NCBI RefSeq assembly: GCF_016587355.1 | Contig: NZ_BNJF01000001.1 | Coordinates: forward strand, 2,368,501-2,432,500 | Source of the DNA: Ktedonospora formicarum | GTDB lineage: Bacteria; Chloroflexota; Ktedonobacteria; Ktedonobacterales; Ktedonobacteraceae | Length of the DNA stretch: 64,000 nucleotides | Direction: 5' to 3' | The notes under the pieces: model-generated | What the model was told of the DNA's origin: nothing | Seen by the model: the letters and a program-made list of their open reading frames with translations, nothing else | The model's database searches: none | Translations under genes and position numbers: made by a program | In this document: positions 55,018-63,940 of the stretch, piece by piece | Numbering within the stretch: position 1 is the first letter of the stretch | How the letters are laid out: the number at the start of each line of letters is the position of its first letter

Positions 55018-55473
55018 GAAAATACCTCCACACAGTATGGGAAGACACATTAATCCAAAGATATTGTAGTGCCTGATATACCTATCGTCAAGTCGCAGCT
55101 ATTTGACAGTCTGAACCTTCTAATCCCCTCCCCATCCTAGCCATTTCCTTCTGGAATTCGCAAAGTAATTGCAGCGCAAAACGTATGATAAATCATGCTT
55201 GCAAATTTGAGACATATCGCAGCATTTTGCGTTATAAAGAAATAGAAGGGAATATTATAAGCAATCCTGATCCGCATGGTAAGCCTGACATGTAGCGAAA
55301 GAAAATATAGAGCGAGAAGATCTGTTAGGAGGCACAGATCGAGACATATTCGTGCACTTAAAAAAACATTCATACTATGAAACGTATACTATATTCTATA
55401 GAGTTGTATGTCTTTTCCATGTATAGCACATTCCAAGTTATATCACGCCTACTATAACTCAAGGAGATCAGCG
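55018..55473. other. Divergent intergenic region, no gene recognised
   Basis: About 450 bases between FmdB (minus) and the GerMN lipoprotein (plus). It is AT-rich at 55200-55450. A 78-codon frame on the minus strand (55137-55373) lacks a ribosome binding site and is not called. Confidence 0.4.
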
Positions 55474-56211
55474 ATGATAAATAAATCGCAAAGACGCAAT
55501 GATGCTATAGATAAACACCTTCCTTCTTTCCGTAAAGGAATATTCCTAACATTAACATCGCTTTGTGTACTGTTAATGATGCTAACAGCCTGTAATGATA
55601 GTGGAACTTCGCAAAATAACACTCCCAATAATGGCAGTGTGACGACGACCACCAATAATAGCAGTACCAGCGCGACCGCTACCCCTACATCCAGCGATTC
55701 GAGCAGTGATAATGCCTCCGATCAGAATAATAAGGGGACAGGCACAGCGAGTACACCAGGAGCACAAGTCTACCACATCAAGGTCTTCTTCTCCAGGAAG
55801 GGAGAGACCAGTTTTAGCTCTGTCCACCCACTTGACCGCACGACAAACAGCCAGGCAGTCGCCACAGCCGCTATCCAATACCTCATCACAGGCCCAACAG
55901 CTAGCGAGCAGCAACAGGGCTACTATAGTGAGCTTGGTTCCATGTTACAAGGATCAGCAAGTTGCCCTGGCGGTAGTAAGGCAGACTTCGTCATTCATCT
56001 CAATACTAAGGGAACAACCGCTGAACAGGGAACCGCAACCCTGCAATTCTGCCGTGACACCTCCTCAGCAGGAATAGGCATGGATGCACGTGTCCGTGCT
56101 CAGATTGAAGCCACATTGAAACAATTCTCCACCATTCGCAAAGTCGTCATTCTTACAAAGAATGGATCATGCTTCGGTGACGAGAGCGGAGCCAATACCT
56201 GCTTAAAGTAG
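55474..56211 (+). CDS. GerMN-domain lipoprotein
   Basis: 245 residues from the ATG at 55474, preceded by AAGGAGATCAGCG; the longer frame has no site. A signal peptide (GIFLTLTSLCVLLMMLTAC) with lipobox LTAC is followed by an Asn/Ser/Thr-rich linker and a GerMN domain (about 100-240): YHIKVFFSRKG, SQAVATAAIQYLITGPTASE, then strands ending in RKVVILTKNG. Two Cys pairs (SCPG, CFGD) may form disulfides. GerMN proteins act outside the membrane in spore germination or envelope functions. It is alone, with a hairpin after it. Confidence 0.85.
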   Translation: MINKSQRRNDAIDKHLPSFRKGIFLTLTSLCVLLMMLTACNDSGTSQNNTPNNGSVTTTTNNSSTSATATPTSSDSSSDNASDQNNKGTGTASTPGAQVYHIKVFFSRKGETSFSSVHPLDRTTNSQAVATAAIQYLITGPTASEQQQGYYSELGSMLQGSASCPGGSKADFVIHLNTKGTTAEQGTATLQFCRDTSSAGIGMDARVRAQIEATLKQFSTIRKVVILTKNGSCFGDESGANTCLK

Positions 56212-56565
56212 ACCACTGAAACGCATGTAGCCTGCTTGTCAGGTCTTCAGATGAAAATGTGCATGGTGGTGCTTGTACATTAGCAAGCACCACCATGCAC
56301 ATTCCTGTATTTTATGAGGCATGGAGAGGCGTGTACCATTCCGGCGTCAAAGATAGTACAATAATGCAATGCAGGATCCTCAGACGGATTGAGGGAAAGA
56401 TTTGCACGCTCAGCAATCTCTTACCGTCTCCAGCCGACACCGACAAGAAGAGTATAACGGTGACAGCACCGAATATGTCAAGTATTGTTGCATTGGGAGG
56501 CTGCCATCGAGCAAACACATTTTTCACATAGATTGCAGAGATTTTTTCGCCAGGGAGGATGACGT
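56212..56565. other. Intergenic region with a terminator
   Basis: About 350 bases between the GerMN and YchF genes. A perfect hairpin lies at 56256-56303; the rest presumably holds the ychF promoter. No gene is recognised. Confidence 0.45.
56256..56303 (+). terminator. Terminator after the GerMN lipoprotein gene
   Basis: A perfect 20-bp stem (AATGTGCATGGTGGTGCTTG and complement) with an 8-base loop, 44 bases after the stop. The following T-tract is interrupted. Confidence 0.7.
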
Positions 56566-57741
56566 ATGGCTCTTACAATTGGTATTATTGGCTTACCCCA
56601 GAGCGGCAAAACGACGCTATTTAACTCATTAACAAAAGCAGGTGCTCCCATCGGAGGGTACGCGACAAGCACAGTACAGGCCAATCTCGCAGTAGTGCAG
56701 GTTCCCGATACTCGCGTAGATGCGCTCGCGGACATCTTTCAGCCTCAGAAGAAGACATATACAACGGTTGAATTCGTAGACGTGGCTGGGATGGGACAGG
56801 CATCACAGGCCGCGAAAGAGAAACGAGAAGGACTGAGCCCTGAATTTCTTGGTCATATTCGTAATGCGGACGCGTTAGCCATCGTCTTACGTACCTTCGC
56901 GAATGACAATGTGACTCATGTCTACAACACTATCGACCCCAACCGCGACCTGGACAGCCTGAATGCGGAACTGGCGATGACAGATCTCGCGACCGTTGAG
57001 AAGCGCATAGAGCGTACAAAAAAAGCCGCCAAGTCCGGTGATAAAAAGTATGTCCAGGAAATGGAGTTCCTCCAACGCTTACAGGAAACCCTCAATGAGC
57101 TTGGTCTGGCAAGCGACGTTGAAATTAGCGCCCAGGATCGGGTGGTTACAGATGAGCTCTTCCTGCTAACCTTGAAACCACGTATGTATGTGCTCAACAC
57201 TAGCGAAGATATGCTGGGGGAGGCAAATGAGGTCCTGGCGAAAATCGAGAAGGGTGAGCAGGTCGTGCCAGAGAGCTTGAAAGGTGAGCTCAAAGGAATC
57301 GCGCAGGTCGCGCTACGAGCCAGGGCAGAGGGTGCGCAGGTTGCGGCAGTCTCTGCCAAGCTAGAAGCAGAACTTACCGAACTCCCCGAAGAGGAGGCAA
57401 ACGAATACCTGGAAGCCCTGGGTCTACCCCAGCTCGGCGCTGAGCGTGTGATCCAGGTTGGCTACCGTCTCTTGAACCTGATTACCTTTCTTACAGCAGG
57501 CGAAGATGAGGTCCGTGCCTGGACGGTTACCAGGGGCGCGAAGGCTCCTGAGGCTGCTGGCAAGATCCACACTGATATTGAGAAGGGCTTCATCCGCGCT
57601 GAGGTAACACACTTTAATGATTTCATAGAGTGTGGTTCCTTTGCGGCAGCGACCAAGAAGGGCGTTCAACGCCTGGAGGGCCGCGACTACGAAATTAAAG
57701 ACGGCGATATAGCGCACTTCCGCTTTAACAAAGGAAAATAA
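56566..57741 (+). CDS. ychF: YchF/OLA1-family P-loop ATPase
   Basis: 391 residues. The P-loop reads GLPQSGKTT (9-17) where YchF usually has GLPNVGKST. FVDVAGM is the G3 motif and the NKxD position is LNTSED-like, as expected for this ATP-preferring family. A coiled-coil arm (about 135-190) and a C-terminal TGS domain (LITFLTAGEDEVRAWTV, then HTDIEKGFIRAEV) are present. YchF binds ribosomes and modulates stress responses. GGGAGG lies 9 bases before the ATG. Confidence 0.97.
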   Translation: MALTIGIIGLPQSGKTTLFNSLTKAGAPIGGYATSTVQANLAVVQVPDTRVDALADIFQPQKKTYTTVEFVDVAGMGQASQAAKEKREGLSPEFLGHIRNADALAIVLRTFANDNVTHVYNTIDPNRDLDSLNAELAMTDLATVEKRIERTKKAAKSGDKKYVQEMEFLQRLQETLNELGLASDVEISAQDRVVTDELFLLTLKPRMYVLNTSEDMLGEANEVLAKIEKGEQVVPESLKGELKGIAQVALRARAEGAQVAAVSAKLEAELTELPEEEANEYLEALGLPQLGAERVIQVGYRLLNLITFLTAGEDEVRAWTVTRGAKAPEAAGKIHTDIEKGFIRAEVTHFNDFIECGSFAAATKKGVQRLEGRDYEIKDGDIAHFRFNKGK

Positions 57742-57869
57742 CCAGGCGCGATTCTCTCGTTGAGAAAAACCAGCATACGCCCCAATTGATGCACATGGGC
57801 CTCCTCAATGTGATACGATGCTAACAAGTATTTGACAGCTTGCCAGCCGAGTACATGTAAGGAGGTTCC

Positions 57870-59069
57870 ATGTCTATATCCCCCATCGAGGATTTAAAAG
57901 CTGAAATTGATGAGCGAATTCCCGACCTCATAGCGACCCGCCGCGACCTGCACGAACATCCTGAGCTAGCTTTTGAAGAAGTGCGAACCGCAAGCATTGT
58001 AGCCCAACGCCTGAAGGCGTTGGGGCTCGAAGTGCAGACAGGTATTGCCAAAACAGGCGTCACAGGCTTGCTACGTGGCGGCGCGGCTCCTGAGAATGCA
58101 CGTACGATTGCGATACGTGCGGATATGGATGCCCTCCCTATTTATGAACTCAACGAGCTTGACTATCGCTCCCAGACCGATGACAAAATGCATGCCTGCG
58201 GACATGATGGGCATACTTCTATCGCATTGACCGTCGCCGATATTCTCAGCAAACGTAAATCTGAGCTCAAGGGCAACGTCAAGTTTATCTTCCAGCCAGC
58301 AGAGGAGCGCATTGGTGGCGCGAAACCAATGGTTGAAGAGGGCGCATTGCAGGGAATCGACGCTATTATCGGTCTCCATCTCATCAGCGGAGTGCCCATA
58401 GGGCAGGTTGGTGTGCGCAGCGGAACCGTCTTCGCCAGCGCGGATAGCTTGCAGTTTACCATCAAAGGGAAGGGTGGACACGCGGCTATGCCGGAGACTG
58501 CTATCGATCCCGTGGTCATCTCAGCACAGATTATCACCGCCCTTCAGACGCTCATCAGTCGAGAGATCTCACCATTCCAGGCAGCGGTCATCACAATAGC
58601 TAGACTTCAGGCAGGCACAGCATTCAATATCATTCCTGAGCAGGTTGTAATGGATGGAACCATGCGCTCCTATGACAAGGATACTCGTGCCTATCTGCTG
58701 CAACGCATTACTGAAGTAGCGCAAGGGATCGCCAGTTCAATGCGCGGTTCCTGCGAGGTCCAGGTTATCGATGGCTGCCCCCCCTGCACCAATGATGCGG
58801 GGATGACAGGAGTCGTACGTCAGGCAGCTATAGATACAGTTGGAGTGGAAAACGTCAATGAGAGCGATGCCGTTCGCGTCTCTGGCAGCGATGACATGGC
58901 CTACTTCCTTGACGCTGTTCCTGGTTGCTATTTCATCGTTGGCTCAGGTAACTCGCAGAAAGAGACGACCTATCCTCATCACCATCCCCGCTTCAATATC
59001 GATGAGGACGCACTACCCATCGCAGTCGAGGTCCTTACACGCTCAGTCTTCGAGTTCTTTAGTGCGTGA
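57870..59069 (+). CDS. M20D family amidohydrolase
   Basis: 399 residues. Metal ligands and motifs of the dinuclear M20D peptidase/hippurate hydrolase group: RRDLHEHPELAFEE, RADMDALP, HACGHDGH (Cys110, His112), FQPAEERIGGA and a terminal YPHHHPRFNIDE. The insert dimerisation domain is in the middle. It hydrolyses N-acyl or aminoacyl conjugates in the cytosol. AAGGAGG lies 4 bases before the ATG. The gene is followed by operator-like palindromes and a WYL regulator. Confidence 0.93.
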   Translation: MSISPIEDLKAEIDERIPDLIATRRDLHEHPELAFEEVRTASIVAQRLKALGLEVQTGIAKTGVTGLLRGGAAPENARTIAIRADMDALPIYELNELDYRSQTDDKMHACGHDGHTSIALTVADILSKRKSELKGNVKFIFQPAEERIGGAKPMVEEGALQGIDAIIGLHLISGVPIGQVGVRSGTVFASADSLQFTIKGKGGHAAMPETAIDPVVISAQIITALQTLISREISPFQAAVITIARLQAGTAFNIIPEQVVMDGTMRSYDKDTRAYLLQRITEVAQGIASSMRGSCEVQVIDGCPPCTNDAGMTGVVRQAAIDTVGVENVNESDAVRVSGSDDMAYFLDAVPGCYFIVGSGNSQKETTYPHHHPRFNIDEDALPIAVEVLTRSVFEFFSA

Positions 59070-59108
59070 GTCAGAGTATGCCTGAGTAGTGCAGAAAAAG
59101 GTATCAGT

Positions 59109-59216
59109 TTTTGTAGCGCGCTACAAAACCATCGACTATGGTCGATTGTGGCGCGCCACAAATTTTTGCGTTTTCTTTTCCAGAAACTCACATTTCTTTG
59201 TAGCACGCGCCGCAAA
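59109..59216. promoter_or_regulatory. Three operator-like palindromes before the WYL regulator gene
   Basis: TTTTGTAGCGCGCTACAAAA (59109-59128, perfect), TTGTGGCGCGCCACAA (59146-59161, perfect) and TTTGTAGCACGCGCCGCAAA (59197-59216, imperfect) share the pattern TTTGTNGCGCGCNACAAA. They precede the -35 region of the WYL gene, a layout expected for autoregulation by the encoded protein. Confidence 0.7.
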
Positions 59217-59249
59217 AAACACGCACTTCTTTGAGGCAACCCGGTGTCA

Positions 59250-59279
59250 TTGGAAATTACCGATCTTTCATGGTATACT
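59250..59279 (+). promoter_or_regulatory. Probable sigma-70-type promoter of the WYL gene
   Basis: TTGGAA (59250-59255) and TATACT (59274-59279) with an 18-base spacer, 48 bases before the start codon. Confidence 0.6.
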
Positions 59280-59326
59280 TGCTTTGCTGTTCGACCGTCT
59301 ATTGCTATATATGGAGGTCAACCTTT

Positions 59327-60505
59327 ATGCGCGCGGATCGACTGCTAACGATCCTCATGTTACTCCAGACCAGGGGCAGGATGACCGCGAGAGAGCTTGC
59401 CGAGCGCCTGGAAGTCTCCGAACGCACCATCTACCGTGACATGGAAGCCCTGAGTATGGCAGGTATACCTGTCTATGCCGAGCGAGGTCCCGGCGGAGGG
59501 TGCCAATTGTTGGGGGACTACAAAACCACCCTGAACGGACTGAACTCTACCGAGATCCAGGCCCTCTTTACGGCATTAGATAGTAGCTCACTAGTGGACC
59601 TGGGTATGGCACAAGCGCTCCATGATGCCCGGTTGAAGCTAATGACGGCACTGCCTGTACCAGATTGTGAGCTCGCTCAACATACACGCCAACGCGTTCA
59701 TGTTGACCACCGATCCTGGTTCGCGAGCGCGAGTCATAGCGAACATCATCTACCACTGATTCAACAAGCGCTCTATGAAGATCACATACTGCATATTCAG
59801 TATCATATGGATGATGGAGCACTAGTGAAGCGGCTTATAGCCCCCTATGGACTTGTTTCCAAAGCAGGTACATGGTTCCTCATTGGTGCGCATTGCGAGA
59901 TAAGCGTGATCGCGGTCGCCACGATGCAATGTGTAGAGATGACCGAGAAGACCTTTATCTATCCACAGGATTTTGACCTGGAACACTATTGGGAAAACTA
60001 TTGCCAGCGGTTAGAGGATGAGATGCCGCCCTATGCGCGCCCACTCCACCTCTCTCCATATGAGGCACGACAGCTACCCCGTATGTTGAGCGAATGGGGC
60101 TACATTCTCGAAGAAACCGATGCATCGCCCAATATGGCACCAGCAAGCTATCGAAGAGAAAAAAAAGCTTACGTGGGTTCGCCCCAAAGAAAAAAAGTCA
60201 TATATCGTGCACCCCAACATACCAGACCGCTGCGTAATGGCATCAGAGCACCCTTACAACGCCGGCATGGTCCAGTCACGAGAGATACCCCTGCAATAGC
60301 TGCGGCGAATAAAAAAAAGCAATTTCGCCAACCTCATTCAGCAAGCGACTCGCGGACAAAGAAAAAAAACGGTTTCAAAAACAATTTCAATATACGGACA
60401 GCACACAAAAGGGCTGGCTCTGAGAAAAAAAACGCTGTATTCCCTATGAATCTCTGGTACACAGATAGCAAAAGCAAACATACGACCTCACTCATTGCCG
60501 CTTAG
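59327..60505 (+). CDS. WYL-domain HTH transcriptional regulator with an atypical basic tail
   Basis: 392 residues from the ATG at 59327, with GGAGG 9 bases upstream. An HTH_11 domain (about 1-60: RADRLLTILMLLQTRGRMTA, RELAERLEVSERTIYRDMEA) and a WYL domain (about 130-215: HILHIQYHMDDG, APYGLVSKAGTWFLIGAH) are clear. After about residue 285 the chain becomes Lys/Arg/Asn-rich, not the usual WCX domain, and is encoded by DNA with five runs of 7-8 A. The protein is probably autoregulated through the upstream palindromes. The tail could be a nucleic-acid-binding extension or a degraded C-terminus. Confidence 0.85.
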   Translation: MRADRLLTILMLLQTRGRMTARELAERLEVSERTIYRDMEALSMAGIPVYAERGPGGGCQLLGDYKTTLNGLNSTEIQALFTALDSSSLVDLGMAQALHDARLKLMTALPVPDCELAQHTRQRVHVDHRSWFASASHSEHHLPLIQQALYEDHILHIQYHMDDGALVKRLIAPYGLVSKAGTWFLIGAHCEISVIAVATMQCVEMTEKTFIYPQDFDLEHYWENYCQRLEDEMPPYARPLHLSPYEARQLPRMLSEWGYILEETDASPNMAPASYRREKKAYVGSPQRKKVIYRAPQHTRPLRNGIRAPLQRRHGPVTRDTPAIAAANKKKQFRQPHSASDSRTKKKNGFKNNFNIRTAHKRAGSEKKNAVFPMNLWYTDSKSKHTTSLIAA

Positions 60506-60730
60506 TCTCACGCTAGCATCTTCCTCATTTCAAACGCTAACCACTTCACCCTCTCCCAGAAAGAATCAGAATATGGCACCCTATGATCTCTATTTGTTGT
60601 CATTCTTGATCAGCGCACCGGAGATGATTGTATTTTAAGCATGTTGTTCGGACAGCGTCGAAGCGCGGAGCAAAAGGCGTGTACACTATGTTGTATGTAG
60701 TCGAAGAAACTTATCAAGGAGGAAGGCCAT

Positions 60731-61393
60731 ATGTGCGGTCGTTTTACCCTGACTATTAATAGTGATACTGTAGCGCGGGCATTTCAGGTCTCCGTCCCCA
60801 AGTCGTTACAGACGGGGCCGCGCTACAATGTCGCACCAACTCAGGATGTGATGACTATTATGCAAGGAAAAGAGGAGCGGCACCTTGACCTGCTACGCTG
60901 GGGCTTGATCCCCTCCTGGGCAAAGGATCCCAGTATTGGTTCGCGAATGATTAACGCACGTGCCGAGACGTTAGGTGAGAAGCCAAGCTTCAAGCGTCTT
61001 CTCTTCTCCCGGCGCTGCTTGATCCCCAGCGACGGCTTCTATGAATGGCAGAAGGTAAATGGTGGCAAAACGCCCATGTATATTACATTGAAAGATCATG
61101 AGCCTTTTACGTTCGCGGGTCTATGGGATAGCTGGCGCACACCTGATGGAGAAGAGCTGCGCACCTGCACGATTATCACCACGGAGGCCAATGATATCGT
61201 CACGCCAATCCATAATCGCATGCCAGTGATCCTACCAGCAGAGGCACGCGAGATGTGGTTAGATTCCTCACTACGCGATCCCAACCTGCTGCTCCCATTG
61301 CTCAAGCCGTATGATACCAACGCCATGCAAACGCGCGAGGTTTCGCGGCGAGTGAACAATCCACAATACGATGGCGCGGAACTAATCGCGTGA
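60731..61393 (+). CDS. SRAP family protein (YedK/HMCES-like)
   Basis: 220 residues. Cys2 (MCGRFTL) forms a thiazolidine crosslink with abasic sites in single-stranded DNA, after removal of the initiator Met. Asn75 (MINARAET), Glu105 (GFYEW) and His161 (TPIHNRMPVIL) complete the conserved site. It shields abasic sites in single-stranded DNA. AAGGAGG lies 8-9 bases before the ATG. It is a single gene closed by a terminator. Confidence 0.96.
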   Translation: MCGRFTLTINSDTVARAFQVSVPKSLQTGPRYNVAPTQDVMTIMQGKEERHLDLLRWGLIPSWAKDPSIGSRMINARAETLGEKPSFKRLLFSRRCLIPSDGFYEWQKVNGGKTPMYITLKDHEPFTFAGLWDSWRTPDGEELRTCTIITTEANDIVTPIHNRMPVILPAEAREMWLDSSLRDPNLLLPLLKPYDTNAMQTREVSRRVNNPQYDGAELIA

Positions 61394-61401
61394 GCCGTTA
61401 T

Positions 61402-61454
61402 AAACACAAAGAGAAGGCTTGGTAGATTATTTCCTAAGCCTTCTCTTTGTGTTT
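61402..61454. terminator. Bidirectional terminator after the SRAP gene
   Basis: A perfect 19-bp stem (AAACACAAAGAGAAGGCTT and complement) with a 15-base loop between convergent stops. Confidence 0.75.
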
Positions 61455-61477
61455 GCTATATAGGGAAGAACTCGCAC

Positions 61478-62905
61478 TTAGACGCGAGATTGCAGGCGAA
61501 CCAGTTGGCGGCCACGGGTGGCGGCGGGCAGTCCTGCCAACGTGCGAATAGCCTCGATAGTCTCCTGAGCATTGCGCACAAATTCGACGCGTGTTGGCAA
61601 CTGAGCCTTGAACTCATCCACTGTTATGTCATCGAGGAAACGCTGTCCCTCATTGTCCAGCATGACGCGTGGCAGCAATACCAGATCCCCCATTGCGTCT
61701 AAATCCTTGAGCGTTTCCAGTACATCCTGAGCACAAAGCAGGCCAGCAACCGTAACTTGAGCGCCAAAGAATTTATTGATCACGGGCACGACCTGCACCT
61801 CAACGCCGTCGATAGCCTCACGGATATCGCTCGCGAACCCCTCGATTACTGGCTGTGCCATCGTACTTGTCACCAGAGTAATGCGTCTGGGGCGCGGCTC
61901 GGGCATCACCACAGGGAGACGACGCTTAGTTCGATTCCACTGCTCAATTAAGAAGCGAGTCATACCCACACCGTTCTCAATCTGAGAATACAGGCCATAG
62001 TGCTCGCTTGGCGGGAAATCGCGCCCGGTAATGTAATACCACTCATCAGAGAGATAGACGAAGGGATTACCATCAGGATCCTCGGCGGAGAAGCGGCGTT
62101 GATATGCCTCTACCATCTCAATGATCTCATCCGCTTCCTCGCGAGTACAGGCACGTAATGGAGGGAGGTCGCCAGTCTTGATCATATTGTTATATTTGGT
62201 CAGGCCCACAGGCACAACCGAGATGGACTCGACAATTGGGCGTAATTCTGTGAGCTCACGAATGCTGCGCTCCAACTCCGGGCCATTGTTAATGGGAGGG
62301 CAGATCACCAATTGCGTATGACAGGTAATCCCCATATCCCCCAGGCGCTTGATATGCTCAATAATCTCGCCTGCACGCGGACCATCCACCATCTTACGTC
62401 GCAAATCGGGATTGGTACAGTGAACTGAAACATAGAGAGGGGTTAGCTTCTGCTCATCGAGGCGTTGCCAATCAAGCTCCTTGAGATTTGTCAGTGTGAC
62501 AAAATTTCCGAAGAGGAACGAGTAGCGATAATCGTCATCTTTAATGTAGAGTGAAGAGCGCATCCCATGTTCGAGGCCGGGCTGAGGCGCAAAACGCTCA
62601 GGAAGTCCCTTGATAAAACAAAACACGCACTTATTGGCACACTGGCGGATAAAGGGCGCGGGCTCTTCGCCAAAAAGCACGCCTAGATTCTCGTCCGCGC
62701 GCTTATTGATTGTAACCTCGCGCGCGTCCTCCTGGCGCTCATAGCCGATAAGCAACTCTTCGTCAGCTACATAAAAGCGATAATCCACCAGATCACGAAT
62801 AAGATGACCATTGATTGTTTTTACAAGATCGCCTGACTGCAACCCGGCCCGATCCGCCGGGCTTTCGGGCACTACTTCACGCACCCATCCATAGAGTTTT
62901 GGCAT
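61478..62905 (-). CDS. PDZ/DUF512 radical-SAM-like iron-sulfur protein
   Basis: 475 residues. An N-terminal PDZ-like domain (about 8-50: SPADRAGLQSGDLVKTING) is followed by a radical SAM-type cluster motif CANKCVFC (Cys89, Cys93, Cys96; CX3CX2C), a TIM-barrel with SVHCTNPDLRRKMV and QLVICPPINNG, and a DUF512 C-terminal part (TLVTSTMAQPVIEGF, LLPRVMLDNEG). This combination is widespread in bacteria and of unproven function. GAGG precedes the ATG. It stands alone. Confidence 0.93.
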   Translation of the reverse strand: MPKLYGWVREVVPESPADRAGLQSGDLVKTINGHLIRDLVDYRFYVADEELLIGYERQEDAREVTINKRADENLGVLFGEEPAPFIRQCANKCVFCFIKGLPERFAPQPGLEHGMRSSLYIKDDDYRYSFLFGNFVTLTNLKELDWQRLDEQKLTPLYVSVHCTNPDLRRKMVDGPRAGEIIEHIKRLGDMGITCHTQLVICPPINNGPELERSIRELTELRPIVESISVVPVGLTKYNNMIKTGDLPPLRACTREEADEIIEMVEAYQRRFSAEDPDGNPFVYLSDEWYYITGRDFPPSEHYGLYSQIENGVGMTRFLIEQWNRTKRRLPVVMPEPRPRRITLVTSTMAQPVIEGFASDIREAIDGVEVQVVPVINKFFGAQVTVAGLLCAQDVLETLKDLDAMGDLVLLPRVMLDNEGQRFLDDITVDEFKAQLPTRVEFVRNAQETIEAIRTLAGLPAATRGRQLVRLQSRV

Positions 62906-63157
62906 TGTTTAACCTCGAAAACAGTGGGGAAAAGATTGAACGTTATCCGGCAAATTATAAACCTTCTACCTTTCAGCCGTCAAATTACTCTGACTTTGCG
63001 GGTATAGAGTCCTTGTCTGCCAACCTCTTTCACCTATCCACAAAATCAGGCAGGCAAGTTGTCCCAAATTGAGAAAGTCATCCCTCTCTATATATATGAC
63101 AACCATATGTGATGGTTATGACGAGAAAGTCTCTACCCAGAAAATGAGGATAAGAAT

Positions 63158-63619
63158 ATGGCAAAGAAGAATAAAGCTCCGCTATTTGTGCGGGCAGCGA
63201 ATGTGATGACTGTAACCTTAACCCATATGGGATTCAAACTTGTAGGTTATGGAAAATATCCAATGTACCTGCTCACGATACGTGGTCGAAAAAGCGGGCA
63301 GCCACGTACTGTTCCAATAGTGCTTTGGGAACGAAACGGAGAGCGCTACATGGCCTCTCCTTATGGCATTGTAGACTGGGTTCGTAATTTGCGGGCAGCA
63401 GGAGAGGCCACTCTCACGCGTGGGCGTCGCACAGAAAAAGTTAATGCCAGAGAGCTACCTCCCAGGGAAGCAGCCCTCGTAATGCGAGACGATGTTCGGG
63501 AGGGCAATCCCTTTGCTAGCTCCTTTGGAGTCACCAGAGATTCTTCACTTGAAGAGTTTGAGCAGGCGGCAATCGGCCACCCGATGTTCATACTACAAAG
63601 CATGGGATACACCAGATAA
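63158..63619 (+). CDS. Deazaflavin (F420)-dependent nitroreductase-family protein (Ddn-like)
   Basis: 153 residues, the usual length for the Ddn/DUF385 split-barrel group. RKSGQPRTVPIVLWERNGER, MASPYGIVDWVRNLRA and the beta-strands around them match the F420-binding fold. Members reduce lipids or small quinones with F420H2. F420 dependence is inferred from the family; no F420 synthesis gene is in the window. GAGGATAAGAAT precedes the ATG. Confidence 0.88.
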   Translation: MAKKNKAPLFVRAANVMTVTLTHMGFKLVGYGKYPMYLLTIRGRKSGQPRTVPIVLWERNGERYMASPYGIVDWVRNLRAAGEATLTRGRRTEKVNARELPPREAALVMRDDVREGNPFASSFGVTRDSSLEEFEQAAIGHPMFILQSMGYTR

Positions 63620-63667
63620 AGCGCCTTCTCATATGATAGAATGCAAACCAGTTGAAGGATCGTTTTT

Positions 63668-63940
63668 ATGAATATAGCACGTCCTCTGCAAATCATCGCC
63701 ACTCTCGCCGCGATAGTAGCGGTAGCACTTGGAATTGGCACATATACGCATCCAACCCTGATCAATATTCATATGCTGTTTGGGCTTCTTGTTACGCTCG
63801 CTCTACTCACTGTCGCCATAATAGCGGTAGTGACCAGTGGATTGAGGCGAATGGGAGCAATAGGGATTATCTACGCGCTTATACTCCCAATCTTTGGCTA
63901 CACACAACAGATGATCTTGCTGGTGACCTCCATTGGCTGA
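63668..63940 (+). CDS. Small membrane protein, probably frameshifted near the window end
   Basis: 90 residues as read, with three hydrophobic segments (about 5-25, 31-53 and 62-86). AAGGATCGTTTTT precedes the ATG. The frame stops at 63938, but the alternative frame from 63922 continues without stop to the window end as GDLHWLIQAIHLMVSFGAIP, a natural next membrane helix. One missing base around 63920-63924 would join them, so the true protein has at least four helices and runs past 64000. No function is recognised. Confidence 0.6.
   Translation: MNIARPLQIIATLAAIVAVALGIGTYTHPTLINIHMLFGLLVTLALLTVAIIAVVTSGLRRMGAIGIIYALILPIFGYTQQMILLVTSIG

Noticed and set aside
55137..55373. 78-codon hydrophobic minus-strand frame
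   Set aside because: It lacks a ribosome binding site, and the hydrophobic composition is explained by AT-rich spacer DNA.
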